A DNA stretch of 24,920 nucleotides from Sporomusaceae bacterium UBA1887 (GCA_002337925.1 DDHB01000014.1:745-25664); one strand, 5' to 3'; positions 1-7,398 are shown, counted from the first letter of the stretch. Translations and numbers: made by a program. Notes: generated by a model from the letters alone, not told the origin.

Positions 1-334
1 CTTCCTCATCCAGCCAGTGCCCGGCACAGAATCGCCCTTCTTCCACTGTCGGGGTCCGGTTCCCTTTAGGGCGGCACTTGACGATGTTCGTTGTATATAT
101 GGAATCGCGGGTAATTCCGACGCTCCACAGCGCCTTATCCAGCAGTTGTCCCGACGGACCTACGAGTGGCACTCCATATTCATCCTCGACGCCCCCAGGG
201 CCTTCGCCAACAATTATCAGTGGACTGTCAGCGATGCCATTATAGGAGGTTGGCCCGCGGTTTCCTTCACGGCACAAGGCGCACTGCCGGCAAAGTGCCA
301 GCTCTTTTTCCAGTTCTGCAATGTTAGTATACAA
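1..334 (-). CDS. Uracil-DNA glycosylase, family 4 (Fe-S type), 3' end outside the window
   Basis: The 5' 111 codons of a uracil-DNA glycosylase, which removes uracil from DNA to start base excision repair. Seen: CxxC at Cys15/Cys18 and further cysteines at 87 (KCRP) and 103 (FCAGHW), the spacing expected for the [4Fe-4S] ligands of family 4. The water-activating motif reads GEGPGGVEDEYGVPLVG at residues 43-59 (usual form GEAPGxxEDxxGxPFVG). The start is a TTG at 334, preceded by GAGGTGA. An in-frame TGA four codons upstream leaves no ATG option. Full family members are about 190-220 residues, so roughly half is missing beyond base 1. The P-G-G variant of motif 1 is close to but not identical to the common form, so the family-4 call is firmer than the exact subtype. 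Confidence 0.9.
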   Translation of the reverse strand, partial: MYTNIAELEKELALCRQCALCREGNRGPTSYNGIADSPLIIVGEGPGGVEDEYGVPLVGPSGQLLDKALWSVGITRDSIYTTNIVKCRPKGNRTPTVEEGRFCAGHWLDEE

Positions 335-556
335 GCTATCACCTCAAGAAAATTGCTTATCGGGTCCTTAACATGAACAAATTATCTACAAACAGGCTGC
401 CTGCCAAGTCTTAGCCTATTGATCCAGACGCTGAGAGAAGATGCCATCAGTCTTGTAGAAATGTTTATTTAGTTCCGTACCGGATAGCAAACCTCCTGCT
501 GAATTAAGTAACTGCTCTGGGACGTTTTTTGCTCTATCTGGGTCTTTTGTCGCCTA

Positions 557-583
557 TTTACACATTTTCTGGTATGCTATAAT
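557..583 (+). promoter_or_regulatory. Predicted SigA promoter of the HD-GYP gene
   Basis: TTTACA at 557-562 and a perfect TATAAT at 578-583 are separated by 15 bases. A TG one base before the -10 gives an extended -10 element (TGCTATAAT), which can offset the short spacer. It ends 32 bases before the ATG at 616. Confidence 0.6.
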
Positions 584-615
584 ACAGAGATGGATTATTA
601 ATTGGAGTGAAGTGA

Positions 616-1728
616 ATGCAAAAGCTATCTGTCAAGTTACTGGAACCCGGTATGCTGACACATGGCAGGGTGCTCACAGCTGACGGCGCTGTATTATTAG
701 GCAGTGAAGTTGTGCTAAATGCCAATTACATAAAAGGCGTTAAGCGGTTGGGTGTATCTGCCATTTTTGTACAAAACTCAATTCTTGACAGCGTTGGTCT
801 GCAATATGAAGAAACACTTTCAGAGGATACCAAGCTTCAGGCCATTGCAATCGTAAAAGATTGTTTTACTGAAGCTAAGGCGGGCAGAATGCTGGACGTT
901 TATAAAATTTCCACACTGGCCAAGACGATCATTGAATCGGTTAAACATAATCAATTAATCCGGCTTGATAACAGCTTTACACCGGATAATTATCTGTATA
1001 TCCATTGTGTCAATGTAGCTGCCCTAGTCACAGTTATTGCTCATGACCTGGGCTATAGCGAAAGCCGCCTTCATGAATTAGTCATGGGTGCATTGCTGCA
1101 TGATATTGGTATCGCCATTTTGGATCAGGAAAAGGATTTTGCTTTTCAGGAAAACGATGAAGAGCACCCAGAAGCCGGCTTTGAATATGTACGCAAACTA
1201 CGGGGCTACTCAACCGTTTCCTCCCATATTGTTTTTCAGCATCACGAATGCTATGATGGCAGCGGTTATCCCCGTCGTCTGAAGCAAAATGCCATTCATG
1301 AGTATGCCCGTATTACGACTATCGCCGATACCTACGACTTGCTGATCAGTGACTGGTCAGGCAAGCATCCGCTTTTACCTCATGAAGCATATGAAGCACT
1401 CATGTCAATGAGTTTGCATGCTTTTGATAAAGAAATTGCCGATCTCTTTTTAGCAAAAATCCCACTCTATCCGGTAGGAACTTTTGTCAAATTGGATACA
1501 GGCCATATTGGTGTTGTGACGGAGGCGCTTCCAAAGCTACAGTCCCGGCCAACGCTCGCAGTTATTCGTGATGGCAACGGAACATTCTTTGCCCAGCCTC
1601 AGACAATTGACCTGACACAGCTGCTGACCACTTTTATTACGTATGTATTAACTGAAAAAGAAGTCGTCGAGCTGACAAAAGAATATGATGCAGCTTCCTC
1701 TGGAGGTACCAGCTTGGCTATCGAATAG
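616..1728 (+). CDS. HD-GYP domain protein, probable cyclic-di-GMP phosphodiesterase
   Basis: 370 residues. Residues 1-55 match the short N-terminal beta domain often placed before HD-GYP domains (EPGML...LLGSEVVL...LGV). The HD-GYP domain spans about 125-250: His130, His162-Asp163 (LLHDIG), His184, HHE at 209-211, DGSGYP at 214-219, Asp238. The metal ligands and the GYP signature are therefore present. The Lys that normally follows HDxG (HDIGK) is absent: the sequence reads HDIGIAILD. The C-terminal region (285-370) is typical of the family. There is no GGDEF, PAS or receiver domain and no membrane segment, so the protein is cytoplasmic. Family role: hydrolysis of c-di-GMP to GMP or pGpG, controlling motility and biofilm. 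The ATG at 616 has GGAGTGA upstream. Whether this copy is catalytic is uncertain because of the missing Lys. Confidence 0.88.
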   Translation: MQKLSVKLLEPGMLTHGRVLTADGAVLLGSEVVLNANYIKGVKRLGVSAIFVQNSILDSVGLQYEETLSEDTKLQAIAIVKDCFTEAKAGRMLDVYKISTLAKTIIESVKHNQLIRLDNSFTPDNYLYIHCVNVAALVTVIAHDLGYSESRLHELVMGALLHDIGIAILDQEKDFAFQENDEEHPEAGFEYVRKLRGYSTVSSHIVFQHHECYDGSGYPRRLKQNAIHEYARITTIADTYDLLISDWSGKHPLLPHEAYEALMSMSLHAFDKEIADLFLAKIPLYPVGTFVKLDTGHIGVVTEALPKLQSRPTLAVIRDGNGTFFAQPQTIDLTQLLTTFITYVLTEKEVVELTKEYDAASSGGTSLAIE

Positions 1729-1743
1729 GGGTTATGGTAAAAT
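1714..1743 (+). promoter_or_regulatory. Possible internal promoter for the gamma-carbonic anhydrase gene
   Basis: TTGGCT at 1714-1719, an 18-base spacer, and TAAAAT at 1738-1743 with an extended -10 TG at 1735. It lies over the last codons of the HD-GYP gene and about 30 bases before the ATG at 1773. It would exclude an ATG at 1734 as start for transcripts from this promoter. Confidence 0.35.
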
Positions 1744-1772
1744 ATAACTACCTTACGAAAGACGGTGATTTC

Positions 1773-2321
1773 ATGTTAATTGAATTTGAAGGCCGCCTCC
1801 CCGAAGTAGACCCAAAGACCTTTATTGCTGATGGAGCAAAAGTCATCGGCAATGTTACAATGAAGGAATACAGCAGTATTTGGTTTAATTCAACTGTCCG
1901 CGGCGATGGAGCAACTATCGATATCGGCCGGTATTCTAATATCCAAGATAACAGCATCGTCCATCTTGATGTTGGCAGACCTTGTTCTATTGGTGACTAT
2001 GTCACAGTCGGACATAATGCCATCATTCATGGCTGTATCGTAGAAGACCATTGTCTTATTGGCATGGGCGCGGTTATTCTGAATAATGCCCGGGTTGGCC
2101 GGGGCAGCATTATTGCTGCCGGTACAGTCGTCAAAGAGAATATGATTATACCGCCTCACTCCTTAGTCGCTGGCATACCAGCTAAAGTGCTGCGGCAAAT
2201 ACCGGAGAAATGGGACAGCATTCATGCTCAAGCTGTAAAATACAAGACACTATGGTCCGAACGCTATGGAATATTACCGGATGCCGGCGGCGAGCGGTAT
2301 AACGGTGAAGAAATTATTTAA
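1773..2321 (+). CDS. Gamma-class carbonic anhydrase family protein (left-handed beta-helix)
   Basis: 182 residues of hexapeptide repeats forming a left-handed parallel beta-helix, followed by a C-terminal helix (about 145-165). The three zinc ligands of gamma-carbonic anhydrases are visible: His64 (SIVHLD), His81 (VGHN) and His86 (IIHGC). Arg43 and Asp45 (VRGD) and Gln58 (NIQDN) of the trimer and active site are also there. Likely role: interconversion of CO2 and bicarbonate, though many PaaY/YrdA-type members have unproven activity. The ATG at 1773 is preferred over an in-frame ATG at 1734 because GGTGAT stands just before it, the family begins at this point, and a possible promoter lies at 1714-1743. 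It lies 44 bases after the HD-GYP gene. A SulP anion transporter gene follows one gene further on. Confidence 0.9.
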   Translation: MLIEFEGRLPEVDPKTFIADGAKVIGNVTMKEYSSIWFNSTVRGDGATIDIGRYSNIQDNSIVHLDVGRPCSIGDYVTVGHNAIIHGCIVEDHCLIGMGAVILNNARVGRGSIIAAGTVVKENMIIPPHSLVAGIPAKVLRQIPEKWDSIHAQAVKYKTLWSERYGILPDAGGERYNGEEII

Positions 2322-2324
2322 TAA

Positions 2325-2360
2325 AAAGTCCTTATCTCATAGTTGCGAGATAAGGACTTT
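2325..2360. terminator. Bidirectional intrinsic terminator
   Basis: Perfect 14-bp stem (AAAGTCCTTATCTC with its complement) and an 8-base loop, with T-rich sequence following on both strands. It sits between the convergent genes ending at 2321 and 2363. Confidence 0.9.
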
Positions 2361-2362
2361 AT

Positions 2363-2842
2363 CTATTTTTTACTTTGAGACGGTACAATACTAACCGTTT
2401 CACCAGGATTTACTAATTTCTCATTGTCATCTATCTCCTGACCATTTACCTTCACCAGATATGAGCCCCCTTTTTCTTTGAAGCAAGTGGAAGTAAGATA
2501 CGCATATGCTTCATCCTGTTCATGAACTTTAGCTAATAATGTCATCACTGACAGTGGTTCACGGCTCGGTATTTCAAACTGCTGAAAATTTCCTTGCTGC
2601 TTGTCACCTGTTTCACAGCATTTTTGAATGACAATAATTGGTTCAAAACGGAACACCGTTTTTTCTCCCACTATTACAGGTTCTAGAAACATTGCCTTAG
2701 GACGCACCCATAGTCCGTATGCACCATACAAAGCCCGGTATACTACCAATTCTTCCATAGTCTCACTATGAGCAGCCTCACCAATCACTTCATAATTTTT
2801 CCCTTTGTAATGGCGGTAACGCCCCGGATAGAGAATTTCCAT
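2363..2842 (-). CDS. DUF1653 protein with a C-terminal MoaD/ThiS-like region
   Basis: 159 residues. Residues 3-60 carry the DUF1653 signature: YPGRYRHYKG, YEVIG, AxHSET, ExLVVYRALYG, LWVRP and MF at 51-52. DUF1653 is an unnamed small beta domain of unknown biochemical role. Residues about 86-155 look like a MoaD/ThiS beta-grasp fold: a helix with LxLLAKV spacing, then VKVNGQEIDDNEKL and PGETVSIVP, which mirror the VNG...D..L.DGDEV.I.P pattern of MoaD. The Gly-Gly tail of sulfur carriers is missing, since the protein ends PSQSKK. The start at 2842 has AAAGGAG five bases before it. A longer in-frame reading to 2920 lacks such a site and would extend into the predicted promoter. The MoaD likeness is my own reading of the pattern and needs a structure prediction to confirm. 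Confidence 0.8.
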   Translation of the reverse strand: MEILYPGRYRHYKGKNYEVIGEAAHSETMEELVVYRALYGAYGLWVRPKAMFLEPVIVGEKTVFRFEPIIVIQKCCETGDKQQGNFQQFEIPSREPLSVMTLLAKVHEQDEAYAYLTSTCFKEKGGSYLVKVNGQEIDDNEKLVNPGETVSIVPSQSKK

Positions 2843-2898
2843 AGCTACTCCTTTCATGCTGTTTATCTTTAATCTTACGTTAAAATGAGATTGTCTTG

Positions 2899-2927
2899 GT
2901 ATTATTATAAAGGTTATCACGTCTCAA
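2899..2927 (-). promoter_or_regulatory. Predicted SigA promoter of the DUF1653 gene
   Basis: On the minus strand, TTGAGA (2927-2922), a 17-base spacer and TAATAC (2904-2899). It lies about 57 bases upstream of the chosen ATG at 2842. Confidence 0.5.
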
Positions 2928-3050
2928 GTATAATTAAACGAATCTTCGAATAATTTTTTCTTTCTGCTTTTTATTTTTATCGGCCCAAGAATGTCAAAAA
3001 TTAATGTATAATGTATTCTATATGAATTTCCTGTCAGAAAGGAGTCTTCC

Positions 3051-4778
3051 ATGAATATACCCCGTTCCGTTTCGGTGCCTCTGCGGCGGTTTTCTACCTA
3101 TTACCGTCTGCGTAAAGATACAATAGCCGGTATTACAGTTGGCATTATTGCAATTCCTTTAGGGCTGGCCTTTGCTATCGCCTCCGGCGTTAAGCCCGAG
3201 TACGGTATATATACGACTATCATAGCTGCCATTTTAGTTGCCGTCTTCGGCGGGAGCCGCTATCAGGTAACCGGTCCAACCGGTGCATTTATCCCGGTAT
3301 TACTCTCTATCGTACTCACCCATGGTTATGAAGATTTGCTGATCGCCGGATTTCTAGCTGGAGTCATGCTGGTATTAATGGGCATATTTAAACTTGGCTC
3401 ACTCATTAAATATATTCCCCGCCCTGTAACTATTGGTTTTACAGCCGGCATTGCCGTTAATATTTTTGCCACCCAGATTCCCGCCTTTCTCGGTTTGACC
3501 GGATTGGCAAGACATGAAGCATTCTTAGCCAATATGCATGAAATAGCATTGCATCTCGGCAGTATGAATGCCTACAGTATTTTAACTGCACTGCTATGCC
3601 TGCTGATTATTCTCGTCACGCCCCGCCACTTTCCCAAAGTCCCTGGTGCATTAATTGGTATCATTGTGTCCGGATCTACTGCCTATCTATTGTTTCCCGG
3701 ACAAGTAAGCACCATTGGTTCTGCTTTTGGTGGCATTCCCACCAGCTTACCTACTCCACACCTGCCACAAATTGACGGCGATAAAATCGCTGAACTGCTG
3801 CGTCCAGCCTTCGCAATTGCCACACTGGGTGCTATTGAATCTCTGCTCTCGGCAGTTGTAGCTGATGGTATGACCGGCCAGCGCCACAATAGCAACAAGG
3901 AATTAGTTGGACAAGGCATCGCTAATATGGTTGTTCCCCTGTTTGGCGGCATTCCCGCTACCGGCGCAATTGCCCGGACGGCTACTAATATTAAGAGCGG
4001 CGCTGTCTCTCCTTTATCTATTATCATTTCAGCGGTTTTTGTTCTGCTTACCATGCTGTTTCTGGCACCGCTGGCCGCCCATATTCCGCTGGCTTCAATG
4101 GCCGCCATCCTTATGGTAGTATCCTATAATATGAGTGAGCATAAGCACTTTCACGAAATTCTCAAAACGCACTCTAACGATGCCAAGATACTGATTGCTA
4201 CCTTTCTCTTTACCGTATTCACCAATTTGACAACAGCAATTGAAGTCGGTCTTTTGTTGTCCGTTGTCATGTTTACTAAGCGCATGAGCGATATTATGGC
4301 TGTAAACAAGGTACTGCCTGATGAGACTGATCACTTTGAAGCAATTTCTGCACAAGAAGCACTGGGAATTCATGACTGCCGCCAAGTAAGTATTTTTAAT
4401 ATTGAAGGTCCTCTCTTCTTCGGTGCTGCCCAAACCTTCTCGCAAACAGTTATGGACATTATCGATTTTACTCCGAAGGTGCTAATCTTAAGAATGAGTA
4501 AAGTGCCCTTTATGGATCTTACCGGTGAAAACCGACTGCGCAGTATTATTGAACAATTTATGAAGCGTGGTGGTATCATCTTTATTTCCGGTTTAAATGC
4601 GCAGCCGGAAAAGATCTTGCGCTCAACCGGTCTTTACGATCAAATTGGCGCAGATCGCATGTTCCGCCATACCAGTGAAGCAATCAGCCAAGCATTTTTG
4701 TATGTTGATCTTACTGCCTGCACAAAATGCGACAGCTGGGTTTTCAAGGAATGTCCTCATATGAAGCAGCCTGAATAA
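3051..4778 (+). CDS. SulP/SLC26 family anion transporter with STAS domain
   Basis: 575 residues. The first 420 or so are strongly hydrophobic, with the SulP transport-domain pattern: early GLAFAIASGVKPEYGIY, then TGPTGAF, PRPVTIGFTAGIAV, and GGIPATGAIARTATNIKSGA at about 300-320. A cytoplasmic STAS domain follows at about 440-550 (FNIEGPLFFGAA, VPFMDLTGENRL). Members import sulfate, bicarbonate or other anions by proton or sodium symport, and the substrate cannot be read from sequence. The tail after STAS is Cys-rich: Cys557, Cys560, Cys568 and His570. AAAGGAG is six bases before the ATG. A TATAAT at 3007-3012 may be the -10 box, but I see no convincing -35. The gamma-carbonic anhydrase gene two genes upstream would be compatible with bicarbonate as substrate (inference only). 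Confidence 0.93.
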   Translation: MNIPRSVSVPLRRFSTYYRLRKDTIAGITVGIIAIPLGLAFAIASGVKPEYGIYTTIIAAILVAVFGGSRYQVTGPTGAFIPVLLSIVLTHGYEDLLIAGFLAGVMLVLMGIFKLGSLIKYIPRPVTIGFTAGIAVNIFATQIPAFLGLTGLARHEAFLANMHEIALHLGSMNAYSILTALLCLLIILVTPRHFPKVPGALIGIIVSGSTAYLLFPGQVSTIGSAFGGIPTSLPTPHLPQIDGDKIAELLRPAFAIATLGAIESLLSAVVADGMTGQRHNSNKELVGQGIANMVVPLFGGIPATGAIARTATNIKSGAVSPLSIIISAVFVLLTMLFLAPLAAHIPLASMAAILMVVSYNMSEHKHFHEILKTHSNDAKILIATFLFTVFTNLTTAIEVGLLLSVVMFTKRMSDIMAVNKVLPDETDHFEAISAQEALGIHDCRQVSIFNIEGPLFFGAAQTFSQTVMDIIDFTPKVLILRMSKVPFMDLTGENRLRSIIEQFMKRGGIIFISGLNAQPEKILRSTGLYDQIGADRMFRHTSEAISQAFLYVDLTACTKCDSWVFKECPHMKQPE

Positions 4779-4815
4779 AAATAGAAAGACCGCAAAATGC
4801 GGTCTTTCTATTTTT
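4777..4815. terminator. Bidirectional intrinsic terminator
   Basis: An 18-bp perfect stem (arms 4777-4794 and 4798-4815, core AGAAAGACCGCA) with a 3-base loop, A-rich on one side and T-rich on the other. It overlaps the end of the SulP gene and reaches the stop codon of the opposing gene at 4815. Confidence 0.92.
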
Positions 4816-5429
4816 TATTGCAGCATATATTGCTGCTGGCTCTTGGGTTGGTCAATTCGCACGGCTTTAGCTGTATGCTCCCAGGCCGCTATGATTGACT
4901 CTCCCTTGATGATTGTCCCCGCTGGCATAAAATAATCAAAGGAACCAAAAACTGAAAGAATGACTTTTTCTCCTGGTTTTATTGCTAAATCAAGCTTTTC
5001 AAAATTAATGAGCATCCGATTGGTTTCGCTCTTTATTTTTCCCTCTTTCACTAGCCGGTAAGTACTTGCAGGATAATAGACACACGTATACTCGCCTTGC
5101 TGCTGCCGCTCAACCCAAAGCCATATTTTATCGATGTTTTGCGATGATATTTGAGCAGCTTTCCAACTTAGCCGGGGTTGATCATGGGCCTCAACGGCTA
5201 TCTCAAGCGAATGTAGAACTATTGCAGACTCATCAGCAGTTAGTATTTTACTGTAAATGCAAAGCTTACTTAACTCATTGCGCTCTATTATAATTGTTTC
5301 TGCCGGTTTGCTATCGTTTGGCGTGACCCATAAATAGCCTGCCGGCAAGTTCTTTCCCATATTAGAACATAAGCCGGTTACAGGAATAATCAGCAGTAAT
5401 CCCAGCAGAAATAACGTTATTTTTTTCAT
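4815..5429 (-). CDS. Secreted protein of unknown function
   Basis: 204 residues. The N-terminus is a clear Sec signal: MKK, then a hydrophobic stretch at 5-20 (LFLLGLLLIIPVTGL), then CSN. A Cys sits at 21, but the -1 residue is Leu, so this is not a canonical lipobox and secretion with signal-peptidase I cleavage seems likelier. I recognise no domain in the mature part. It alternates short beta-prone segments (VILSVFG, IWLWVE) with charged turns and carries Cys57 and Cys116. The ATG at 5429 is chosen because GAGGTGG stands just before it and it begins the signal peptide. An upstream reading to 5492 would add 21 residues ahead of the signal. It is last of three same-strand genes (after DUF4177 and KTSC genes), 73 bases behind the KTSC gene. 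Confidence 0.75.
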   Translation of the reverse strand: MKKITLFLLGLLLIIPVTGLCSNMGKNLPAGYLWVTPNDSKPAETIIIERNELSKLCIYSKILTADESAIVLHSLEIAVEAHDQPRLSWKAAQISSQNIDKIWLWVERQQQGEYTCVYYPASTYRLVKEGKIKSETNRMLINFEKLDLAIKPGEKVILSVFGSFDYFMPAGTIIKGESIIAAWEHTAKAVRIDQPKSQQQYMLQ

Positions 5430-5502
5430 AAAAAAACCACCTCTAGTAGCAGTATTGACATTTGTTTGTCCATACCATACCCGAGGCAGCATTATTCTTA
5501 AA

Positions 5503-5718
5503 TCAAACAGTTAATATTTTTACTGCCTGATAGTTAGGTTTTATTTGCTTTTCTATATAGCTATCCTGAGAAAAGTCTTTAAGTAACTCTTCATATACCA
5601 CAAGCGGGACTTTTTGATACCGGTATATACCACTATACAAAAATTGAATCTCCAACTCTTGCTTAATCGAATCATAGCGAATAGAGCGAATGCTGCCGGA
5701 TTGAAGAATTTTATCCAT
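5503..5718 (-). CDS. KTSC domain protein
   Basis: 71 residues covering one KTSC domain and little else. The pattern is SGSIRSIRYD near the start, LEIQFLYSGIYRYQKVP in the middle, then VYEELLKDFSQDSYIEKQIK. KTSC domains occur alone or fused to nucleic-acid enzymes; an RNA-binding role has been proposed but is unproven. This copy ends in a short extension (PNYQAVKILTV). The ATG at 5718 has AGGGG eight bases upstream. A GTG three codons earlier overlaps that site and is less likely. The gene follows the DUF4177 gene by 20 bases and is probably co-transcribed with it. Confidence 0.82.
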   Translation of the reverse strand: MDKILQSGSIRSIRYDSIKQELEIQFLYSGIYRYQKVPLVVYEELLKDFSQDSYIEKQIKPNYQAVKILTV

Positions 5719-5738
5719 GCAAATCACCCCTACCGATA

Positions 5739-5939
5739 TTACCGTGGCAGTTCGCGGTAAAAAACCATCATAATTGTATCTTTATCAAGATACAAGGTCT
5801 CTCCCGATATGGTTTTATCAAAATACCATCCTTGTCGCCCATAATCATTTAGCAGATCTTCCAGTTTTTCTCCATCTAATCGCGAGAATCCAAAGGTACT
5901 CTTCTTTTTAACTTCAACTACCTTATATTCCCGTGCCAC
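5739..5939 (-). CDS. DUF4177 domain protein
   Basis: 66 residues matching the small DUF4177 fold: EYKVVEVKKKSTFGF, then a helix (LDGEKLEDLLNDYGRQGW), then YF and a closing strand (IMMVFYRELP). DUF4177 proteins are short cytoplasmic proteins of unknown function whose helix ends in the conserved GWE/GWY turn seen here. The GTG at 5939 is favoured because AAGGAGG is seven bases before it. Another in-frame GTG at 5945 directly abuts the same site. It appears to lead a small operon with the KTSC gene and the secreted protein. Confidence 0.8.
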   Translation of the reverse strand: MAREYKVVEVKKKSTFGFSRLDGEKLEDLLNDYGRQGWYFDKTISGETLYLDKDTIMMVFYRELPR

Positions 5940-6022
5940 CAGCACTCCTCCTTATACTATTCTATTGCCAAATTAATTCTTTAAAGCAGCTTATTTTCCT
6001 TCTTATGGAAAAATATTCTCAC

Positions 6023-6045
6023 AACTCTCTTTTTAAAAAAGAGTT
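6023..6045 (-). other. Weak hairpin downstream of icd
   Basis: Imperfect AT-rich inverted repeat (AACTCT / AGAGTT arms flanking T and A runs) 49 bases after the icd stop. A T run follows some ten bases later on the minus strand. It could act as an inefficient terminator, but the stem is poor in GC. Confidence 0.3.
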
Positions 6046-6093
6046 ATCACTATATTTCCTGGAAATTATTACGGAGCAGTAGCAGTATTTTAT

Positions 6094-7296
6094 TTACAGA
6101 TTAGCTATTATTGCCGCTGCAAACTGTGATGTGCTAAGCTCTTCAGCCTTGTCAATCCCACGCGCCAAATCATAGGTCACTTTTTTCTGTTGAATGGTTT
6201 TTGTCAATGCTTCAGTAATTGCATCAGCCGCCTCGTGCCAGCTCATGTATGTAAGCATCATAGCTGCTGAAAGAAGAACCGAACCGGGATTTACTTTATC
6301 CATACCAGCATATTTAGGAGCATTGCCATGCGTCGCTTCAAAAATAGCAACATAATCACCTACGTTGCCGCCTGGAGCCATCCCCAGACCGCCAACCTGG
6401 GCAGCAATTGCATCTGACAAATAATCTCCGTTTAGATTAGGGCAAACTAATACATCATAGTCCGTGCTTCGCAGCAGTATCTGTTGAAACATATTGTCGG
6501 CAATACGATCATTCAGTAGTATTTTTCCTTCGGGCAGCTTATTACCTGCTAATTCCTCCTCTGTTATCACTACATGGCCGAATTCACTTTTTGCCAGTTC
6601 ATAACACCACGTTTTAAAAGCACCTTCTGTATATTTCATGATATTGCCTTTGTGAACAATTGTCACTGTACTGCGTTCATTGTCTACTGCATATTGAAGT
6701 GCCTTGCGCATGATTCTTTCTGTTCCGTGCTTACTGAGAAACTTAATGCCAATTCCTGCGCCATCTGGTATCTGGCAATTCATTTCAGAATTCAGGTAAT
6801 GGGTGACTTTCATTGCATTTTCACTGTCTGCAGGCCACTCAATACCTGCATATACATCCTCAATATTCTCCCGGAAGATGACTATATCTACTAATTCGGG
6901 ACGTACAACAGGACTTGGTGTACCTGGCACCCATTTTACCGGTCGAATGCAAGCATACAAATCTAGTTCCTTCCGCAATGTAACATTGATACTACGGAAA
7001 CCGCCGCCAATGGGAGTTCCCAACGGGCCCTTAATGGCAACAATGCACTCTTTGATAGTCGCCAGTGTTTCTGCAGGCAAGTAACTCCCTGTCTCATGGT
7101 AGGCGTTCTCACCGGCTGACAGCGGGCACCACTCGATCTTGCGGACACCATGATATACCTTGGCAATAGCTGCATCAATCACACTGCTGGCAGCTGACCA
7201 AATCTCCGGTCCTGTTCCATCTCCAGCAATATAAGGAATCACAGGATTATCCGGTATTAGCAGTTTTCCATTGTGAATTGTTATTTTTTCACTCAT
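6094..7296 (-). CDS. icd: NADP-dependent isocitrate dehydrogenase
   Basis: 400 residues. Converts isocitrate to 2-oxoglutarate and CO2 with NADP in the cytoplasm, supplying glutamate precursor. Seen: GDGTGPEI at 25-32, the substrate loop GGGFRSINVTLRKELDLYACIRP at 97-119 with Ser102 (equivalent of the regulatory Ser113 of E. coli), the Asp ligands Asp291 and Asp295 (NGDYLSD), and HGNAPKYAG with Lys328-Tyr329, the pair that selects NADP over NAD. Length fits the bacterial NADP type. AAGGAG is six bases before the ATG. The upstream gene on the same strand is a GntR/FCD regulator, and an operator-like GGTATACC lies about 105 bases before the start. Confidence 0.96.
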   Translation of the reverse strand: MSEKITIHNGKLLIPDNPVIPYIAGDGTGPEIWSAASSVIDAAIAKVYHGVRKIEWCPLSAGENAYHETGSYLPAETLATIKECIVAIKGPLGTPIGGGFRSINVTLRKELDLYACIRPVKWVPGTPSPVVRPELVDIVIFRENIEDVYAGIEWPADSENAMKVTHYLNSEMNCQIPDGAGIGIKFLSKHGTERIMRKALQYAVDNERSTVTIVHKGNIMKYTEGAFKTWCYELAKSEFGHVVITEEELAGNKLPEGKILLNDRIADNMFQQILLRSTDYDVLVCPNLNGDYLSDAIAAQVGGLGMAPGGNVGDYVAIFEATHGNAPKYAGMDKVNPGSVLLSAAMMLTYMSWHEAADAITEALTKTIQQKKVTYDLARGIDKAEELSTSQFAAAIIANL

Positions 7297-7398
7297 TTTA
7301 TTCTCCTTATAATACGTTTATTTATAAACGCAATAATCCCAAAACAGTCACCTAAACCACTATCTTACCTGGATCATTGCGTTTTGCCGAAATGGTGT

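Noticed and set aside
17..376. 119-codon open frame on the plus strand at the left edge.
   Set aside because: It is antisense to the glycosylase gene, which has clear motifs; this frame shows none.
416..553. 45-codon open frame on the minus strand between the HD-GYP and glycosylase genes, with a protein-like end (TELNKHFYKTDGIFSQRLDQ).
   Set aside because: No usable start codon follows a ribosome site, an open run of this length is common by chance, and it abuts the predicted promoter of the opposite gene.
3683..4108. 141-codon open frame on the minus strand within the SulP gene.
   Set aside because: It is an Ala/Ile-rich mirror of a well-supported membrane protein gene, with no ribosome site or recognisable domain.
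5367..5429. Lipoprotein signal in the secreted protein (Cys21 after the hydrophobic segment).
   Set aside because: Leu precedes the Cys, which does not fit the lipobox rule of Gly, Ala or Ser at -1.
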